Source: Acidobacteriota bacterium (GTDB lineage: Bacteria > Acidobacteriota > Vicinamibacteria > Vicinamibacterales > CAVVIG01). From it: a DNA stretch of 59,118 bases. Position numbers and translations under genes: made by a program. Under the pieces are notes generated by a model, which searched no databases, was not told the origin of the DNA, and saw only the letters and a list, made by a program, of their open reading frames with translations. Position 1 is the stretch's first letter; each line of letters begins with the position of its first letter. The DNA is taken from the NCBI GenBank assembly GCA_020850715.1, contig JADZED010000072.1:1-59118 (forward strand). Direction: 5' to 3'. Below are positions 38,115-48,334 of this stretch, piece by piece.

Positions 38115-38954
38115 TCAGGCAGGTTCGATCTCGAAGCTGATATCGGCGGCCGCCGCCGAGTGCGTGAGCGCCCCGGCGGAGACGAAGTCGGCGCCGGTGG
38201 CTGCCAGCTCCGGAATGCGCCCCAGCGTGACGCCGCCCGAGATCTCGATCTTCGCCCGCCCCCGCGCGCGCCGCACGGCCTCCCGGATGTCGTCGAGCCC
38301 GAAGTTGTCGACGAGCACGACGCCGGCGCCGGCGTCGAGCGCCTCGTCGACCTCGTCGAGCGTCTGCGCCTCGACCTCGACCCGGAGATCCGGCCTGTAC
38401 GCCGACGCCCGCTCGATCGCCCGGGCGACGCCGCCGGCGAGCCGCACGTGGTTGTCCTTGACGAGAAACGCGTCGTAGAGCCCGAACCGGTGGTTGGTCG
38501 CGCCGCCGACGCGCACGGCGTACTTCTCGAGCGCCCGCAGCGTCGGCGTCGTCTTGCGCGTATCGAGCACGGCGATCCTGCCGCGCGAGGCGTCGGCGAA
38601 CGCCCGCGCCATCGTCGCGACGCCCGACAGCCGCTGCAGGAAGTTGAGCGCCGTGCGCTCGGCCGACAGCAGCGTGCGCGCCAAGCCGGCGACGCTCGCG
38701 ATCTCGTCGCCGGGCCGGCAGCGCGCCCCGTCCCGGATCTGCGCATCGGTGCGGACGCCCGGCTCCAGCAGGCGGAAGGCCTCGAACGCGACGTCGAGGC
38801 CGGCGATGGTGCAGTCGGCCTTGACGACCAGGACGCCCCGGGCGCGCGCATCGGCCGGCACGATCGCCTCGGTGGTCAGGTCGCCCGCGCCGATGTCTTC
38901 GGCGAGCGCCTGCCGCACGAGGTCGCGATAGACCGACGGGTCGAGCACGTCCAC
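38115..38954 (-). CDS. nadC: Nicotinate-nucleotide diphosphorylase (carboxylating)
   Basis: A 279-residue quinolinate phosphoribosyltransferase: quinolinate + PRPP to nicotinate mononucleotide + CO2, in de novo NAD synthesis. Conserved stretches are LAEDIGAGDLTTEAIVP, LSAERTALNFLQRLSGVATM, VLDTRKTTPTLRALEKYAVR (RKTTP substrate loop), GGATNHRFGLYDAFLVKDNH, EVEAQTLDEVDEAL and EISGGVTLGRI. The length matches the family. The start ATG at 38954 is 21 bp after the valS stop. The partner genes nadA and nadB are not in the window. Confidence 0.97.
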   Translation of the reverse strand: MDVLDPSVYRDLVRQALAEDIGAGDLTTEAIVPADARARGVLVVKADCTIAGLDVAFEAFRLLEPGVRTDAQIRDGARCRPGDEIASVAGLARTLLSAERTALNFLQRLSGVATMARAFADASRGRIAVLDTRKTTPTLRALEKYAVRVGGATNHRFGLYDAFLVKDNHVRLAGGVARAIERASAYRPDLRVEVEAQTLDEVDEALDAGAGVVLVDNFGLDDIREAVRRARGRAKIEISGGVTLGRIPELAATGADFVSAGALTHSAAAADISFEIEPA

Positions 38955-38975
38955 TGCGTCCTCGCCGGCTCCCGC

Positions 38976-41600
38976 TCAGGCCGGCGGCGCCGGCGCGTAG
39001 CCCTCGACCACGATCTCGCGCGGTTCGCCGGCCGCCGTATCGAAGGCGAGCACGCGGAGCGCCGCCCGCAGGTCCGGTTCGACCTCGGGCATCACAGCGA
39101 CCGCCTCTTCCGCGGCGCGGACGCGGACGCGCGTGATCGGCACCTTCAGCGGCTGCTTCGCCTCCGAGCGCTGCTTCCGCACCTCGAACAGGACGTCGGT
39201 CGCCCAGTCGTACGCGCGCGCGTCGCGCGCGCGCGTCGCCTCCGAGTTGTCGGTCAGCAGCGACTCGAGCTCGCCTGGCGACGGCCACGGCGCGCGGTGA
39301 ATCGAGCCCGGCCGCCACCACGACCATACCTCCTCGGTGACGAACGGCAGGAACGGCGCGAACAGCCGCAGCAGGACCGACAGCGCCGCCGTCAGCGCCG
39401 CGTTGGCCGAGCCGGCGCCCTCCGCGCCCTGCTCGCCGTAGCGCCGCCCTTTCACGAGCTCGAGATAGTCGTCGCAGAAGCGCCAGAAGAAGGTCTCGGT
39501 GCGCTGCAGCGCCCGCGCGTAGTCGTACGCCTCGAAAGCGTCGGTCGCCTCGCGCACGAGCGCGGCCAGTTGCCGGAGCATCGCCCGGTCGACCGGCGCC
39601 GCGATCGCGCCAACGGGCTGGGCGGCGCCGAGCGCGAAGCGCGACGCGTTGAGCACCTTGATCGCGAGCCGCCGGCCGACGCGCATCTGGTTCGTGTCGA
39701 ACGCCGTGTCGGTGCCCGGCCGGCCGCTCGCCGCCCAGTAGCGCACGCCGTCCGAGCCGTGCTCCTCGAGCAGCCCCATCGGCGTGACGACGTTGCCCTT
39801 GGATTTCGACATCTTCTTGCGATCGGGATCGAGCACCCAGCCCGAGAGCGCGGCGTTGGTCCAGGGCAGCGAGTCGTGCTCGAGGTGTGCGCGAAGGACG
39901 GAATCGAAGAGCCAGGTGCGGATGATGTCGTGCGCCTGCGGGCGCAGGTCCATCGGAAACGTGCTCGCAAAGAGCGCCTGGTCGTCGGGCCAGCCGCAGA
40001 CGATCTGCGGCGTGAGCGACGAGGTCGCCCACGTGTCCATCACGTCGGAGTCTCCGGCAAAGCCGCCAGGCGCGCCGCGCTGGCCCGCGTCGTAGCCGTC
40101 GGGCACGTCGGTCGACGGGTCGACCGGCAGCCGGTCCTCGCGCGCCTGGATCGGGCGGTCGTACTGCGGCCGGCCGGCGGCGTCGAGCGCGTACCAGACC
40201 GGAAACGGCACGCCGAAGAAGCGCTGGCGGCTGATGCACCAGTCGCCGTTGAGCCCGTTGGCCCAGTTCTCGTAGCGCGCTGCCATGTACGGCGGGTGCC
40301 ACTGCAGCTCGCGCCCGCGGGCGAGCAGGGCATCGCGGAACTCGATGGTCTTGATGAACCACTGGCGGCTCGTGAGGATCTCGAGTGGACGATCCCCCTT
40401 CTCGTAGAACTTGACCGGATGCGTGATCGGCCTGGGCTCGCCGGCCAGATCGCCTGTTTCCCGCAGCTGCTCCACGATCGTCGCACGCGCTTTCGCGGCC
40501 GGCAGCCCCTGCAGCGCCGCGTAGCGCGCCTGCGCGCGCGCCGGATCCACCGACTCCCACCCGGCCGCGCCCCAGGCAACCGGCCGCAGGGCGCCGTCGG
40601 GCTGGATGACGGCGCGGATTGGCAGCCCGAGCTCGCGCCACCACGTGACGTCGGTCACGTCGCCGAACGTGCAGATCATCGCGATGCCGCTGCCCTTCCC
40701 GGGGTCGGCCAGCGCGTGCGCCCGCACGGGCACACGCACGCCGAAGAGCGGCGTCACGACGTCCCTGCCAAACAGCGGCCGGTATCGCTCGTCGTCGGGG
40801 TGCGCCACCAGCGCCACGCACGCCGGGATCAGCTCGGGCCGGGTCGTCTCGATCTCGACACCCTCGCCGGAGGGCCCCTCCGCGAGCGCGAAGCGGATGC
40901 GGTGATAGGCGCCCGCCATCTCGCGATCCTCGAGCTCCGCCTGGGCCACGGCCGTTCGAAAGTCCACGTCCCAGAGCGTCGGCGCTTCGAGCTGGTAGGC
41001 GAGCCCGCGGCGCAGCAGCCGGAGAAACGCAAGCTGCGACACGCGCTGCGCGCGGCGGCCGATCGTGGCGTAGGTCATCGACCAGTCGACCGAGAGCCCG
41101 AGATGCTTCCAGAGCCGCTCGAACGCCCGTTCGTCCTCGGCGGTCAACCGCTCGCAGAGCTCGATGAAGTTCGGCCGCGAGACGGGCACCGGAGGCCTGG
41201 ACGGCGCCGCAGGCGGCGCGAACGACGGATCGAACGGCAGCGCGGGATCGCAGCGGACGCCGTAGTAGTTCTGCACCCGCCGCTCGGTCGGCAGGCCGTT
41301 GTCGTCCCATCCCATCGGATAGAACACCTCCTTGCCGCGCATGCGCTGGAAGCGGGCGACGAGGTCGGTGTGCGTGTAGGAGAACACGTGGCCGACGTGC
41401 AGCGAGCCGCTGACGGTCGGCGGGGGCGTGTCGATCGAGAACACCGCGGCGCGATCGCGCCCGCGGTTGAAGCGATGGACGCCTGTCTCCTCCCAGATGC
41501 GCGTCCATCTGGCCTCGAGCCCTTCGAGCGCCGGTTTGTCCGGGAGATTGAGGCGTGCGGGATCGAGCGTGGTGAGGAGCGCGTCCGGCGACACTGGCAT
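38976..41600 (-). CDS. valS: Valyl-tRNA synthetase
   Basis: An 874-residue class I synthetase. HIGH is HVGH at 68-71 in GSLHVGHVFSYTHTD. The family-specific MGWDDNGLPTERRVQNYYGV follows, the CP1 editing domain is at about 190-370 with TTRPELIPACVALVAHPDDE, and KMSKS is in DRKKMSKSKGNVVTPMG at about 594-610. The 'DNGLPTERRVQNYYGVRCDP' form and the end at VEGYAPAPPA without the usual C-terminal tRNA-binding coiled coil put it with the shorter, actinobacterial/archaeal-like ValRS type rather than the E. coli type (951 aa). The ATG at 41600 gives MPVSPDALLTTLDPARLNLP. It lies 13 bp after the response-regulator gene. Confidence 0.96.
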   Translation of the reverse strand: MPVSPDALLTTLDPARLNLPDKPALEGLEARWTRIWEETGVHRFNRGRDRAAVFSIDTPPPTVSGSLHVGHVFSYTHTDLVARFQRMRGKEVFYPMGWDDNGLPTERRVQNYYGVRCDPALPFDPSFAPPAAPSRPPVPVSRPNFIELCERLTAEDERAFERLWKHLGLSVDWSMTYATIGRRAQRVSQLAFLRLLRRGLAYQLEAPTLWDVDFRTAVAQAELEDREMAGAYHRIRFALAEGPSGEGVEIETTRPELIPACVALVAHPDDERYRPLFGRDVVTPLFGVRVPVRAHALADPGKGSGIAMICTFGDVTDVTWWRELGLPIRAVIQPDGALRPVAWGAAGWESVDPARAQARYAALQGLPAAKARATIVEQLRETGDLAGEPRPITHPVKFYEKGDRPLEILTSRQWFIKTIEFRDALLARGRELQWHPPYMAARYENWANGLNGDWCISRQRFFGVPFPVWYALDAAGRPQYDRPIQAREDRLPVDPSTDVPDGYDAGQRGAPGGFAGDSDVMDTWATSSLTPQIVCGWPDDQALFASTFPMDLRPQAHDIIRTWLFDSVLRAHLEHDSLPWTNAALSGWVLDPDRKKMSKSKGNVVTPMGLLEEHGSDGVRYWAASGRPGTDTAFDTNQMRVGRRLAIKVLNASRFALGAAQPVGAIAAPVDRAMLRQLAALVREATDAFEAYDYARALQRTETFFWRFCDDYLELVKGRRYGEQGAEGAGSANAALTAALSVLLRLFAPFLPFVTEEVWSWWRPGSIHRAPWPSPGELESLLTDNSEATRARDARAYDWATDVLFEVRKQRSEAKQPLKVPITRVRVRAAEEAVAVMPEVEPDLRAALRVLAFDTAAGEPREIVVEGYAPAPPA

Positions 41601-41613
41601 CCTGGCGATCGTA

Positions 41614-42753
41614 TTACGAAATCTCGGCCTTGATCCGGGCGATCTCCTCGCGCACCAGCCGCTCGGCGATGGCGCCGACCATCTCCGACGCCCGCTCGCG
41701 CACCGCCGCATCCGACAGCCGGGCCAGCACCCGGGTCGCGATCGCCTCGATCATCTCGTCGGTGACGGACGGCGCCGGAGCCGAGGCGGGCCACACGGGC
41801 GGGGCGTCCGGCGGTCCGGCCTGCTGCTCGGCCGCCAGGAGCGCGGCGAAGGCCTCGGCCAGCGGCGGAAGCGGCGCAACGGCGGTCTGCCCGGCGATCG
41901 GCGCCGGTTCGGCAATCGGCGTGGCAGCGGGGGCGCTGGTCCGGTCTGTGGCCGACGAGGGTATCGGAACGCTCGCCGGCGCCGCAGGCGCGGCCTCCGG
42001 CGGCCCGAGGGCGGCGCTCCGATCCGGCCGCAGCACGGCCGCGGACGGCAGGATACGGTCGGCCTCTGCCAGGAGCGGACGTACGGGCTCGGCCGGCGGC
42101 AGGGCGATGTCCCACGCCTCGTCACGCGCCGGCGCATCGGTCGCGCTGGTCTGGAACCAGTCGATCTCGGGGCGTGCCGGCTGGGCGCCCGCGGCCGGCG
42201 CATTCCCCACCAGGCTGGCGAACGCCTCGTCCAGCCGATCGAAGTAGTTGTCCAGGTCGGGCGCCGATGGCTGGGCCGGCGCCGCCGGTGCGGCAGCGCC
42301 GAACAACGGATCCTCAAACGGCGGAGGCGGCTGCCGCGGCGGCGATGCATGCCCGGCAGCGGGGGAGACCGGCTTCGCCGACGCGCCGCGAGCGAGCAGT
42401 TCCCGGACGCGACCGATCACGAGCTGCGGCTCGAACGGCTTGGCCAGCACTCCTTCACAGCCCATGGCTGCCGCGCGCGCCTGGTCGACCGGCTCGAATG
42501 CGCCCGTGAGCAGGACGACCGGAATGTGCGCCAGCCGCGGGTTGCGCTTGACGTGCTGCGCGACCTCGTAGCCATTCTTGCCCGGCATGCCGATGTCGGC
42601 GAGGATGATGTCGGGCGGGGCCGCTTCGATGCGCGCAATCGCCTGATCGCCGTCGCTCACGGCGACCACCCGCACGTCTTCGTCGGCAAACGTCAGCTCG
42701 ATGACGCGCTGGATGGTCACGCTGTCGTCGGCGAGCAGAAGGGTATGGGCCAC
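41614..42753 (-). CDS. Response regulator with long Ala/Pro-rich region and C-terminal helix
   Basis: 379 residues from a GTG at 42753. The receiver domain 1-118 is complete: acidic pocket D9-D10, phosphoacceptor D53 in IILADIGMPGKNGYEVAQHV, Thr in VVLLTGAF, Lys in LAKPFEP. A low-complexity Ala/Pro stretch (about 125-320) follows, then a conserved-looking helical tail (DEMIEAIATRVLARLSDAAV, SEMVGAIAERLVREEIARIK). No DNA-binding or enzymatic output domain is present, so it probably acts by protein contact through the tail. No histidine kinase is adjacent. Position between acyl-CoA mutase genes and valS gives no clear hint of function. Confidence 0.85.
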   Translation of the reverse strand: MAHTLLLADDSVTIQRVIELTFADEDVRVVAVSDGDQAIARIEAAPPDIILADIGMPGKNGYEVAQHVKRNPRLAHIPVVLLTGAFEPVDQARAAAMGCEGVLAKPFEPQLVIGRVRELLARGASAKPVSPAAGHASPPRQPPPPFEDPLFGAAAPAAPAQPSAPDLDNYFDRLDEAFASLVGNAPAAGAQPARPEIDWFQTSATDAPARDEAWDIALPPAEPVRPLLAEADRILPSAAVLRPDRSAALGPPEAAPAAPASVPIPSSATDRTSAPAATPIAEPAPIAGQTAVAPLPPLAEAFAALLAAEQQAGPPDAPPVWPASAPAPSVTDEMIEAIATRVLARLSDAAVRERASEMVGAIAERLVREEIARIKAEIS

Positions 42754-42810
42754 GTCGGGTCTATCGGATGAGGGGCGCAGCTTCAACAGGGCTCCGGTGC
42801 CCGGTTTCTC

Positions 42811-42880
42811 GGATCCTCGAGTCTCGAGTCCTCGATTCCCGGAGTCCCCGATTCGCGACTCCCGGACCCCAGTTCCTCAC
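42811..42880. repeat. GANTC array with 7-8 bp spacing
   Basis: GAGTC (42819), GAGTC (42826), GATTC (42834), GAGTC (42842), GATTC (42850), GACTC (42857) and GACCC (42865) follow at 7-8 bp intervals in the gap between the mutase small subunit and the response regulator. The unit contains the GANTC palindrome in six of seven copies. Confidence 0.7.
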
Positions 42881-42892
42881 GTCCTCAGATTC

Positions 42893-43294
42893 TCAGCCGC
42901 GAGACGTCCTGACGTTCGCGTTGATGAAGTCGACAATCTCGTGCATCGGGGTTCCCGGCAGGAAGACGCCCTTCACGCCGATGGCTTCGAGCCGCGGGAT
43001 GTCGACCTGCGGAATGATTCCGCCGACGAGCACGAGCACGTCGTCCAGCCCCTTCGCCTTCAGCAGCTCCATCAGCTTCGGTGCGATATGGTTGTGCGCG
43101 CCAGACAGAATCGACAGGCCGACGACGTCGGCGTCCTCCTGCAGCGCCGCGTTGGCAATCATTTCCGGCGTCTGCCGCAGCCCCGTGTAGATGACCTCCA
43201 TGCCGGCATCCCGCAGCGCGCGCGCGATGACCTTCGCGCCCCGATCGTGCCCGTCGAGGCCCGGCTTCGCGATGACGACCCTCAGCTTCCGCAT
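42893..43294 (-). CDS. Acyl-CoA mutase small (cobalamin-binding) subunit
   Basis: A 133-residue B12-binding domain protein. The base-off/His-on motif DxHxxG is D14-G-H16-D-R-G19 in [30 protein letters not shown] helix ([20 protein letters not shown]), [20 protein letters not shown] and [16 protein letters not shown] follow, all typical of the C-terminal domain of methylmalonyl-CoA mutase encoded as a separate gene. It pairs with the large subunit 59 bp upstream. The start is the ATG at 43294; a GTG four codons earlier is possible. The conserved histidine supplies the lower axial ligand of adenosylcobalamin. Confidence 0.94.
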   Translation of the reverse strand: MRKLRVVIAKPGLDGHDRGAKVIARALRDAGMEVIYTGLRQTPEMIANAALQEDADVVGLSILSGAHNHIAPKLMELLKAKGLDDVLVLVGGIIPQVDIPRLEAIGVKGVFLPGTPMHEIVDFINANVRTSRG

Positions 43295-43318
43295 CTGTGT
43301 TTCCACGCTTGTCGTGTG

Positions 43319-43351
43319 GCACCCCGGCGCCCCGGGGCACCCCGAGCACCC
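43319..43351. repeat. 9-bp array between mutase subunit genes
   Basis: GCACCCCGG, CGCCCCGGG, GCACCCCGA and GCACCC run without gap (43319-43351), ending 2 bp before the large-subunit stop codon. They fill most of the 59-bp intersubunit gap. Confidence 0.7.
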
Positions 43352-43353
43352 AT

Positions 43354-45030
43354 CTATATCGTGGGCGCCTCTTCGTACTCGCCCCAGACCTCCCGGAGCG
43401 CGTCGCACATCTCGCCCACCGTCGCGTAGGCGCGCACGGCGTCGAGGATCGGTTCCATCAGGTTCGCCGTGCCGCCTGCCGCGCGCCGCAGCCGGTCGAG
43501 ACTGCGGGCGACCGCGTCGCCGCTCCGCCGCGTCCTGAGCGCTTCGAGCTTTGCGAGCTGGCGCGCCTCGGCGGTCTCGTCGATGTAGAGCGTCTCGATC
43601 GGCGGTTCGCCGGGCTGCACGAACGCGTTGACGCCCACCATCACCTTCTCGCGCCGCTCGAACGCCTGCTGGAAGCGGTACGCGCTCTCGGCGATCTCGC
43701 GCTGCGGGAACCCGCGCTCGATGGCGGCGACCATCCCTCCCATGCCGTCGATCCGGCGGAAGTATGCGAGCGCCTCTTCTTCCATGTCGCGCGTCAGCCG
43801 TTCCACGAAATAGGAGCCGCCCAGCGGATCGATCGCCGATGCCACGCCGCTCTCGTGGGCGATGATCTGCTGGGTGCGAAGCGCGAGCGTCGCCGCCGCC
43901 TCGGTGGGCAGGGCGAGCGCCTCGTCGAGCGAGTTGGTGTGCAGCGAGTTGGTGCCGCCGAGCACCGCCGACAGCGCCTGCAGCGCCGTGCGCACGACGT
44001 TGTTGTAGGGCTGCTGGGCCGTGAGCGAGACGCCGGCCGTCTGGCTGTGGAACCGCAGCTTCCACGATCGCTCGCTGCGGGCGCCGAACCGGTCGCGCAT
44101 GGCCTCGGCCCAGAGCTTCCGCGCCGCCCGGTACTTCGCGATCTCCTCGAAGAAGTCGCTGTGTGCGTTGAAGAAGAAGGACATCCGCGGCACGAAGTCG
44201 TCCACCGCGAGCCCGGCCTCGACGCCCCACTGCACGTACTCGAGACCGTCGCGCAGGGTGAACGCCAGTTCCTGCAGCGCCGTCGCCCCCGCTTCACGGA
44301 TGTGGTAGCCGCTCACCGAGATCGTGTTCCAGCGCGGCGCCGCGTGCGCGCAGAACGCGAAGAGATCGGTGATGAGCCGCATCGACGGCCGCGGCGGGAA
44401 GATGAACTCCTTCTGCGCGATGAACTCCTTGAGGATGTCGTTCTGGATCGTGCCCGACAGCGCCTGCCAGCCGGCGCCCTGCCGCTCGGCAACCACCAGG
44501 TACATCGCGAAGATCATCGCCGCCGGCGAGTTGATCGTCATCGAGGTCGTGACCTCGCCGACCGGGATGCCGCCGAACAGCGTCTCCATGTCTGCGAGCG
44601 ATGCCACGTTGACGCCGCACTTCCCCACCTCGCCGAGCGACAACGGATGATCCGGATCGCGTCCCATCAGCGTCGGCAGATCGAAGGCGACGCTCAGGCC
44701 GGTCCCGCCGGCGGCCAGCAGCCCCTTGTAGCGCTGGTTCGTCTCCTCCGGCGTGCCGAAGCCGGCGAACTGCCGCATCGTCCACAGCTTGCCGAGGTAG
44801 CCGGTCGCGTGGATGCCGCGCGTGTAGGGAAATGCGCCCGGGTCGCCGATGTCCCGGACGTCGTCGATCCCGGCGAGATCCTCGGCCGTGTAGAGCCGCT
44901 GGATGGGCCGGCCGGACACCGTCGAGAATCCGGCGGCCCGTTCGGGCGACCGGCCGAGCGCCGGCCCGAGCGTTTCCCGCTCCCATCGCGCCTTGCCGCC
45001 GCCCGCCGCGGTTTTCATGCTCACGGGCAT
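43354..45030 (-). CDS. Methylmalonyl-CoA mutase-family large subunit
   Basis: A 558-residue catalytic TIM-barrel subunit of a B12 acyl-CoA mutase, lacking the B12 domain, which is the separate next gene. Blocks: [120 protein letters not shown]. It probably interconverts (2R)-methylmalonyl-CoA and succinyl-CoA, using MeaB and the epimerase of the 9-11.5 kb locus. The Tyr of ATGY is mutase-like, while Gln in FIAQKE stands where the classic enzyme has Arg, so specificity is not certain. Start: ATG at 45030 overlaps a TATAAT box; the ATG at 45018 is the likelier start. Confidence 0.93.
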   Translation of the reverse strand: MPVSMKTAAGGGKARWERETLGPALGRSPERAAGFSTVSGRPIQRLYTAEDLAGIDDVRDIGDPGAFPYTRGIHATGYLGKLWTMRQFAGFGTPEETNQRYKGLLAAGGTGLSVAFDLPTLMGRDPDHPLSLGEVGKCGVNVASLADMETLFGGIPVGEVTTSMTINSPAAMIFAMYLVVAERQGAGWQALSGTIQNDILKEFIAQKEFIFPPRPSMRLITDLFAFCAHAAPRWNTISVSGYHIREAGATALQELAFTLRDGLEYVQWGVEAGLAVDDFVPRMSFFFNAHSDFFEEIAKYRAARKLWAEAMRDRFGARSERSWKLRFHSQTAGVSLTAQQPYNNVVRTALQALSAVLGGTNSLHTNSLDEALALPTEAAATLALRTQQIIAHESGVASAIDPLGGSYFVERLTRDMEEEALAYFRRIDGMGGMVAAIERGFPQREIAESAYRFQQAFERREKVMVGVNAFVQPGEPPIETLYIDETAEARQLAKLEALRTRRSGDAVARSLDRLRRAAGGTANLMEPILDAVRAYATVGEMCDALREVWGEYEEAPTI

Positions 45031-45036
45031 TATACT
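45029..45036. promoter_or_regulatory. Shared, symmetric -10 region of divergent mutase and gdhA genes
   Basis: ATTATACT contains TATAAT on the minus strand (45034-45029) and TATACT on the plus strand (45031-45036). The two start codons are only 38-50 bp apart, so both genes are probably transcribed from this one AT-rich core. Good -35 hexamers are not seen on either side. Confidence 0.55.
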
Positions 45037-45068
45037 GGCCGGGTTACGCTGGCTTCGGCAGGAGCGAC

Positions 45069-46322
<1,254 letters not shown>

Positions 46323-46356
46323 TCACGGGCCGGGTCACCTGATCGTTCGCGCTCCC

Positions 46357-46374
46357 GCCGGCGCGAGCGCCGGC
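46357..46374. terminator. Hairpin after gdhA (possible terminator)
   Basis: GCCGGCGC (46357-46364), GA, GCGCCGGC (46367-46374) form a perfect palindrome 35 bp downstream of the gdhA stop and between convergent genes. No T-tract follows, so intrinsic termination is unproven. Confidence 0.35.
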
Positions 46375-46607
46375 CCGCGCCAGGATTCGAACCTCCGTCG
46401 AGCCGTCGCCTTGCACACGGACGGTCCGCGCGCAAGTCCTCCCCGTCGCGCGTGACTCGCGGCGATCCCGGAAGGACGGCCACACGCACCGCCCTCTCTC
46501 GTGCGGTCGGGTCCGGGCATCTCGACCACCGGCCGTCGCGGAGTACACTGCGGGATCAACCCGACCGGATCTTGCGGGCTACGCCTGCGAGCCTTGGAGG
46601 CTCAGAT

Positions 46608-48329
46608 CTACGGTATGACCTCGAATCCGATCGACTGTCTCGCCTCCCCTGCCGCACTCCTCGCGATCACCTCGATGCGGTAGTCGGCCGACACCAGCCC
46701 GGCAAGCGGCACGTCAATCTGCCTGGATCCTCCGGGCACGGCCGGCAGCACGCGCAGGCTCCGCATCGTCCGCCCGAGCGCGCTCACGAGCGTCGCGGTG
46801 ATGATCGGCTCGCCGTCCGGAGCGTAGGCGGGCACGCGGACGATCAGCCGCTCGCCGCGGCTGAACACGCGCGCGGCCACCGGTACGGCGTCGGGATCGG
46901 CGGCGAGCATCTGGAACTCGCGCTCGGTCCGCAGCCGCAGCACCTCGGGCGTGCCAATCGCCACCGGCGCGTCCAGATCGGCCACGACCACGTCGCGCAC
47001 GTCGGTGTCGACCGGCCGGTCGGCGGCATCCTCTATCGTCATCTGCACGCGAAGCCGGCCAGGCGGGGCCTCGAACACCGCGCGCCGCGACAAATCGCGG
47101 CCGGCGAGCGCGCTCGATTCGACCGGCCGCACGTTCCCTGCGAACACCGGCTCGCCGTCCCTGTCGTAGGCCGTCAGGTGCACCTCGGAGGGACCGGCGC
47201 GCGCCGGCTCGCCGGGACCGAGGGCCACGACCTCCCACACGAACGTCACGCGCGTCCGTCCATCGGCGCCGCGCGAGGCGCCGAACCACGGCCTGATCAT
47301 GCGGCTGAGCCGAAGCGCCGGCTCGAAGGCCCTCGGCGGCGGCGCCGGCATCGCGGCGCGCACCACGTCGCCGGGCGCGTCGGCCCAGTAGCCCGGCCGC
47401 ATCCGCACCACGGTTCCGGCGCGCTTGACGCGCAGGTCCACGGCGTGGAACCGGTTGTCGGTTCGACCGGGCGAGCGGTACGAGATGACGTAGTAACCGT
47501 CCGAGTCGCCCGCAATGCTCCGAAGCCCGGCGGCGAGCGCCGGACCGGCGATCGAGCGGCCGTCGGTCTCCGGCACGACGCGGTCGAGCGCGCCACCCTG
47601 GTGGTCGCCCGGCAGTGAATCTCCTGGATCGACCAGGTACACCGAGACATTCGCCCGATTGGCGGACTGGATGATCGTCGAGACGTCCGGCAGATTGAGC
47701 CGCCGCCGGTCGAAGTGATCGAGAACGCCCTCGCTGACGACGATCAGCGTCTTGCGGGCCTCGCCGGATGCCTGTCCGAGGCGCACCGCGAGCGCGTTCA
47801 GCGCGGACAGCGTGATCTGGCTCCGCGCGGCGGCGATCGCCGCCGGCGCGTTCCCGATGTACTGGCGCTCGTAGGCGTCTGCCGGGGCATCGTTCCCCTT
47901 CCGCCCGACGACCCCCTCGATCGCGGCCCGCGCCTGGTCGCGCCCCATGTCGATCCGGATGTCCAGCAGCGAATCGAGCGGCTTCATGATGGCGAGGCGA
48001 TCGCCGGGCGCGAGATCGTGTTCGACGAAGCGCCACAGGGCGCCGCGCGCGCGAACGGCGGCGCTCTCCGTCAGGTGGTACTCGTCGAGGTAGATCCCTA
48101 CAACCCGCGGCTGATCGCTGGCGCGCACGAAGCGGACGGCGCCGATGGACTGAGGCGTGCCGTCTTCGCGCAGCTCGAAATCCGCTGCGCCGAGGCCAGG
48201 CAGGGGACGGCCGCGCGCATCGGTCACCCGCGCGTCCATGCGCACGGTATTGTCGGCCGGACCGGCGGATGCGGCGGCGGGCCGGAGCGGCGCCGCCGCC
48301 GCGAGCGCGACCGCGAGCAGCACGCGCAT
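46608..48329 (-). CDS. VWFA-related Acidobacterial domain protein (second of a pair)
   Basis: 573 residues with a signal peptide (MRVLLAVALAAAAPLRPAAA, about 22 aa). An N-terminal RMDARVTDARGRPLPGLGAA/DFELREDGTPQSIGA block is the extracellular strand domain. A von Willebrand A-like domain follows (about 70-265; VVGIYLDEYHLTESAAVRAR, TLIVVSEGVLDHFDRRRL, GYYVISYRS), then a long C-terminal beta-rich region. It belongs to the secreted acidobacterial VWFA family. The metal-site position reads LDEYHL instead of DxSxS, so the MIDAS looks degenerate. It lies 5 bp downstream of a larger paralogue and must be co-transcribed. Function of the family is unknown; export and adhesion or scaffold roles are guesses. 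Confidence 0.88.
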   Translation of the reverse strand: MRVLLAVALAAAAPLRPAAASAGPADNTVRMDARVTDARGRPLPGLGAADFELREDGTPQSIGAVRFVRASDQPRVVGIYLDEYHLTESAAVRARGALWRFVEHDLAPGDRLAIMKPLDSLLDIRIDMGRDQARAAIEGVVGRKGNDAPADAYERQYIGNAPAAIAAARSQITLSALNALAVRLGQASGEARKTLIVVSEGVLDHFDRRRLNLPDVSTIIQSANRANVSVYLVDPGDSLPGDHQGGALDRVVPETDGRSIAGPALAAGLRSIAGDSDGYYVISYRSPGRTDNRFHAVDLRVKRAGTVVRMRPGYWADAPGDVVRAAMPAPPPRAFEPALRLSRMIRPWFGASRGADGRTRVTFVWEVVALGPGEPARAGPSEVHLTAYDRDGEPVFAGNVRPVESSALAGRDLSRRAVFEAPPGRLRVQMTIEDAADRPVDTDVRDVVVADLDAPVAIGTPEVLRLRTEREFQMLAADPDAVPVAARVFSRGERLIVRVPAYAPDGEPIITATLVSALGRTMRSLRVLPAVPGGSRQIDVPLAGLVSADYRIEVIARSAAGEARQSIGFEVIP

Positions 48330-48334
48330 CTCAG

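Noticed and set aside
37617..41633. 1338-codon plus-strand frame opposite birA, nadC and valS
   Set aside because: Arg/His-rich shadow spanning three genes whose minus-strand products are unmistakable.
46370..46410. tRNA-like T-arm (GGTTCGAATCC on the minus strand)
   Set aside because: Two of five T-stem pairs fail, no matching 7-bp acceptor strand, no anticodon arm of right spacing. At most a decayed 3' fragment.
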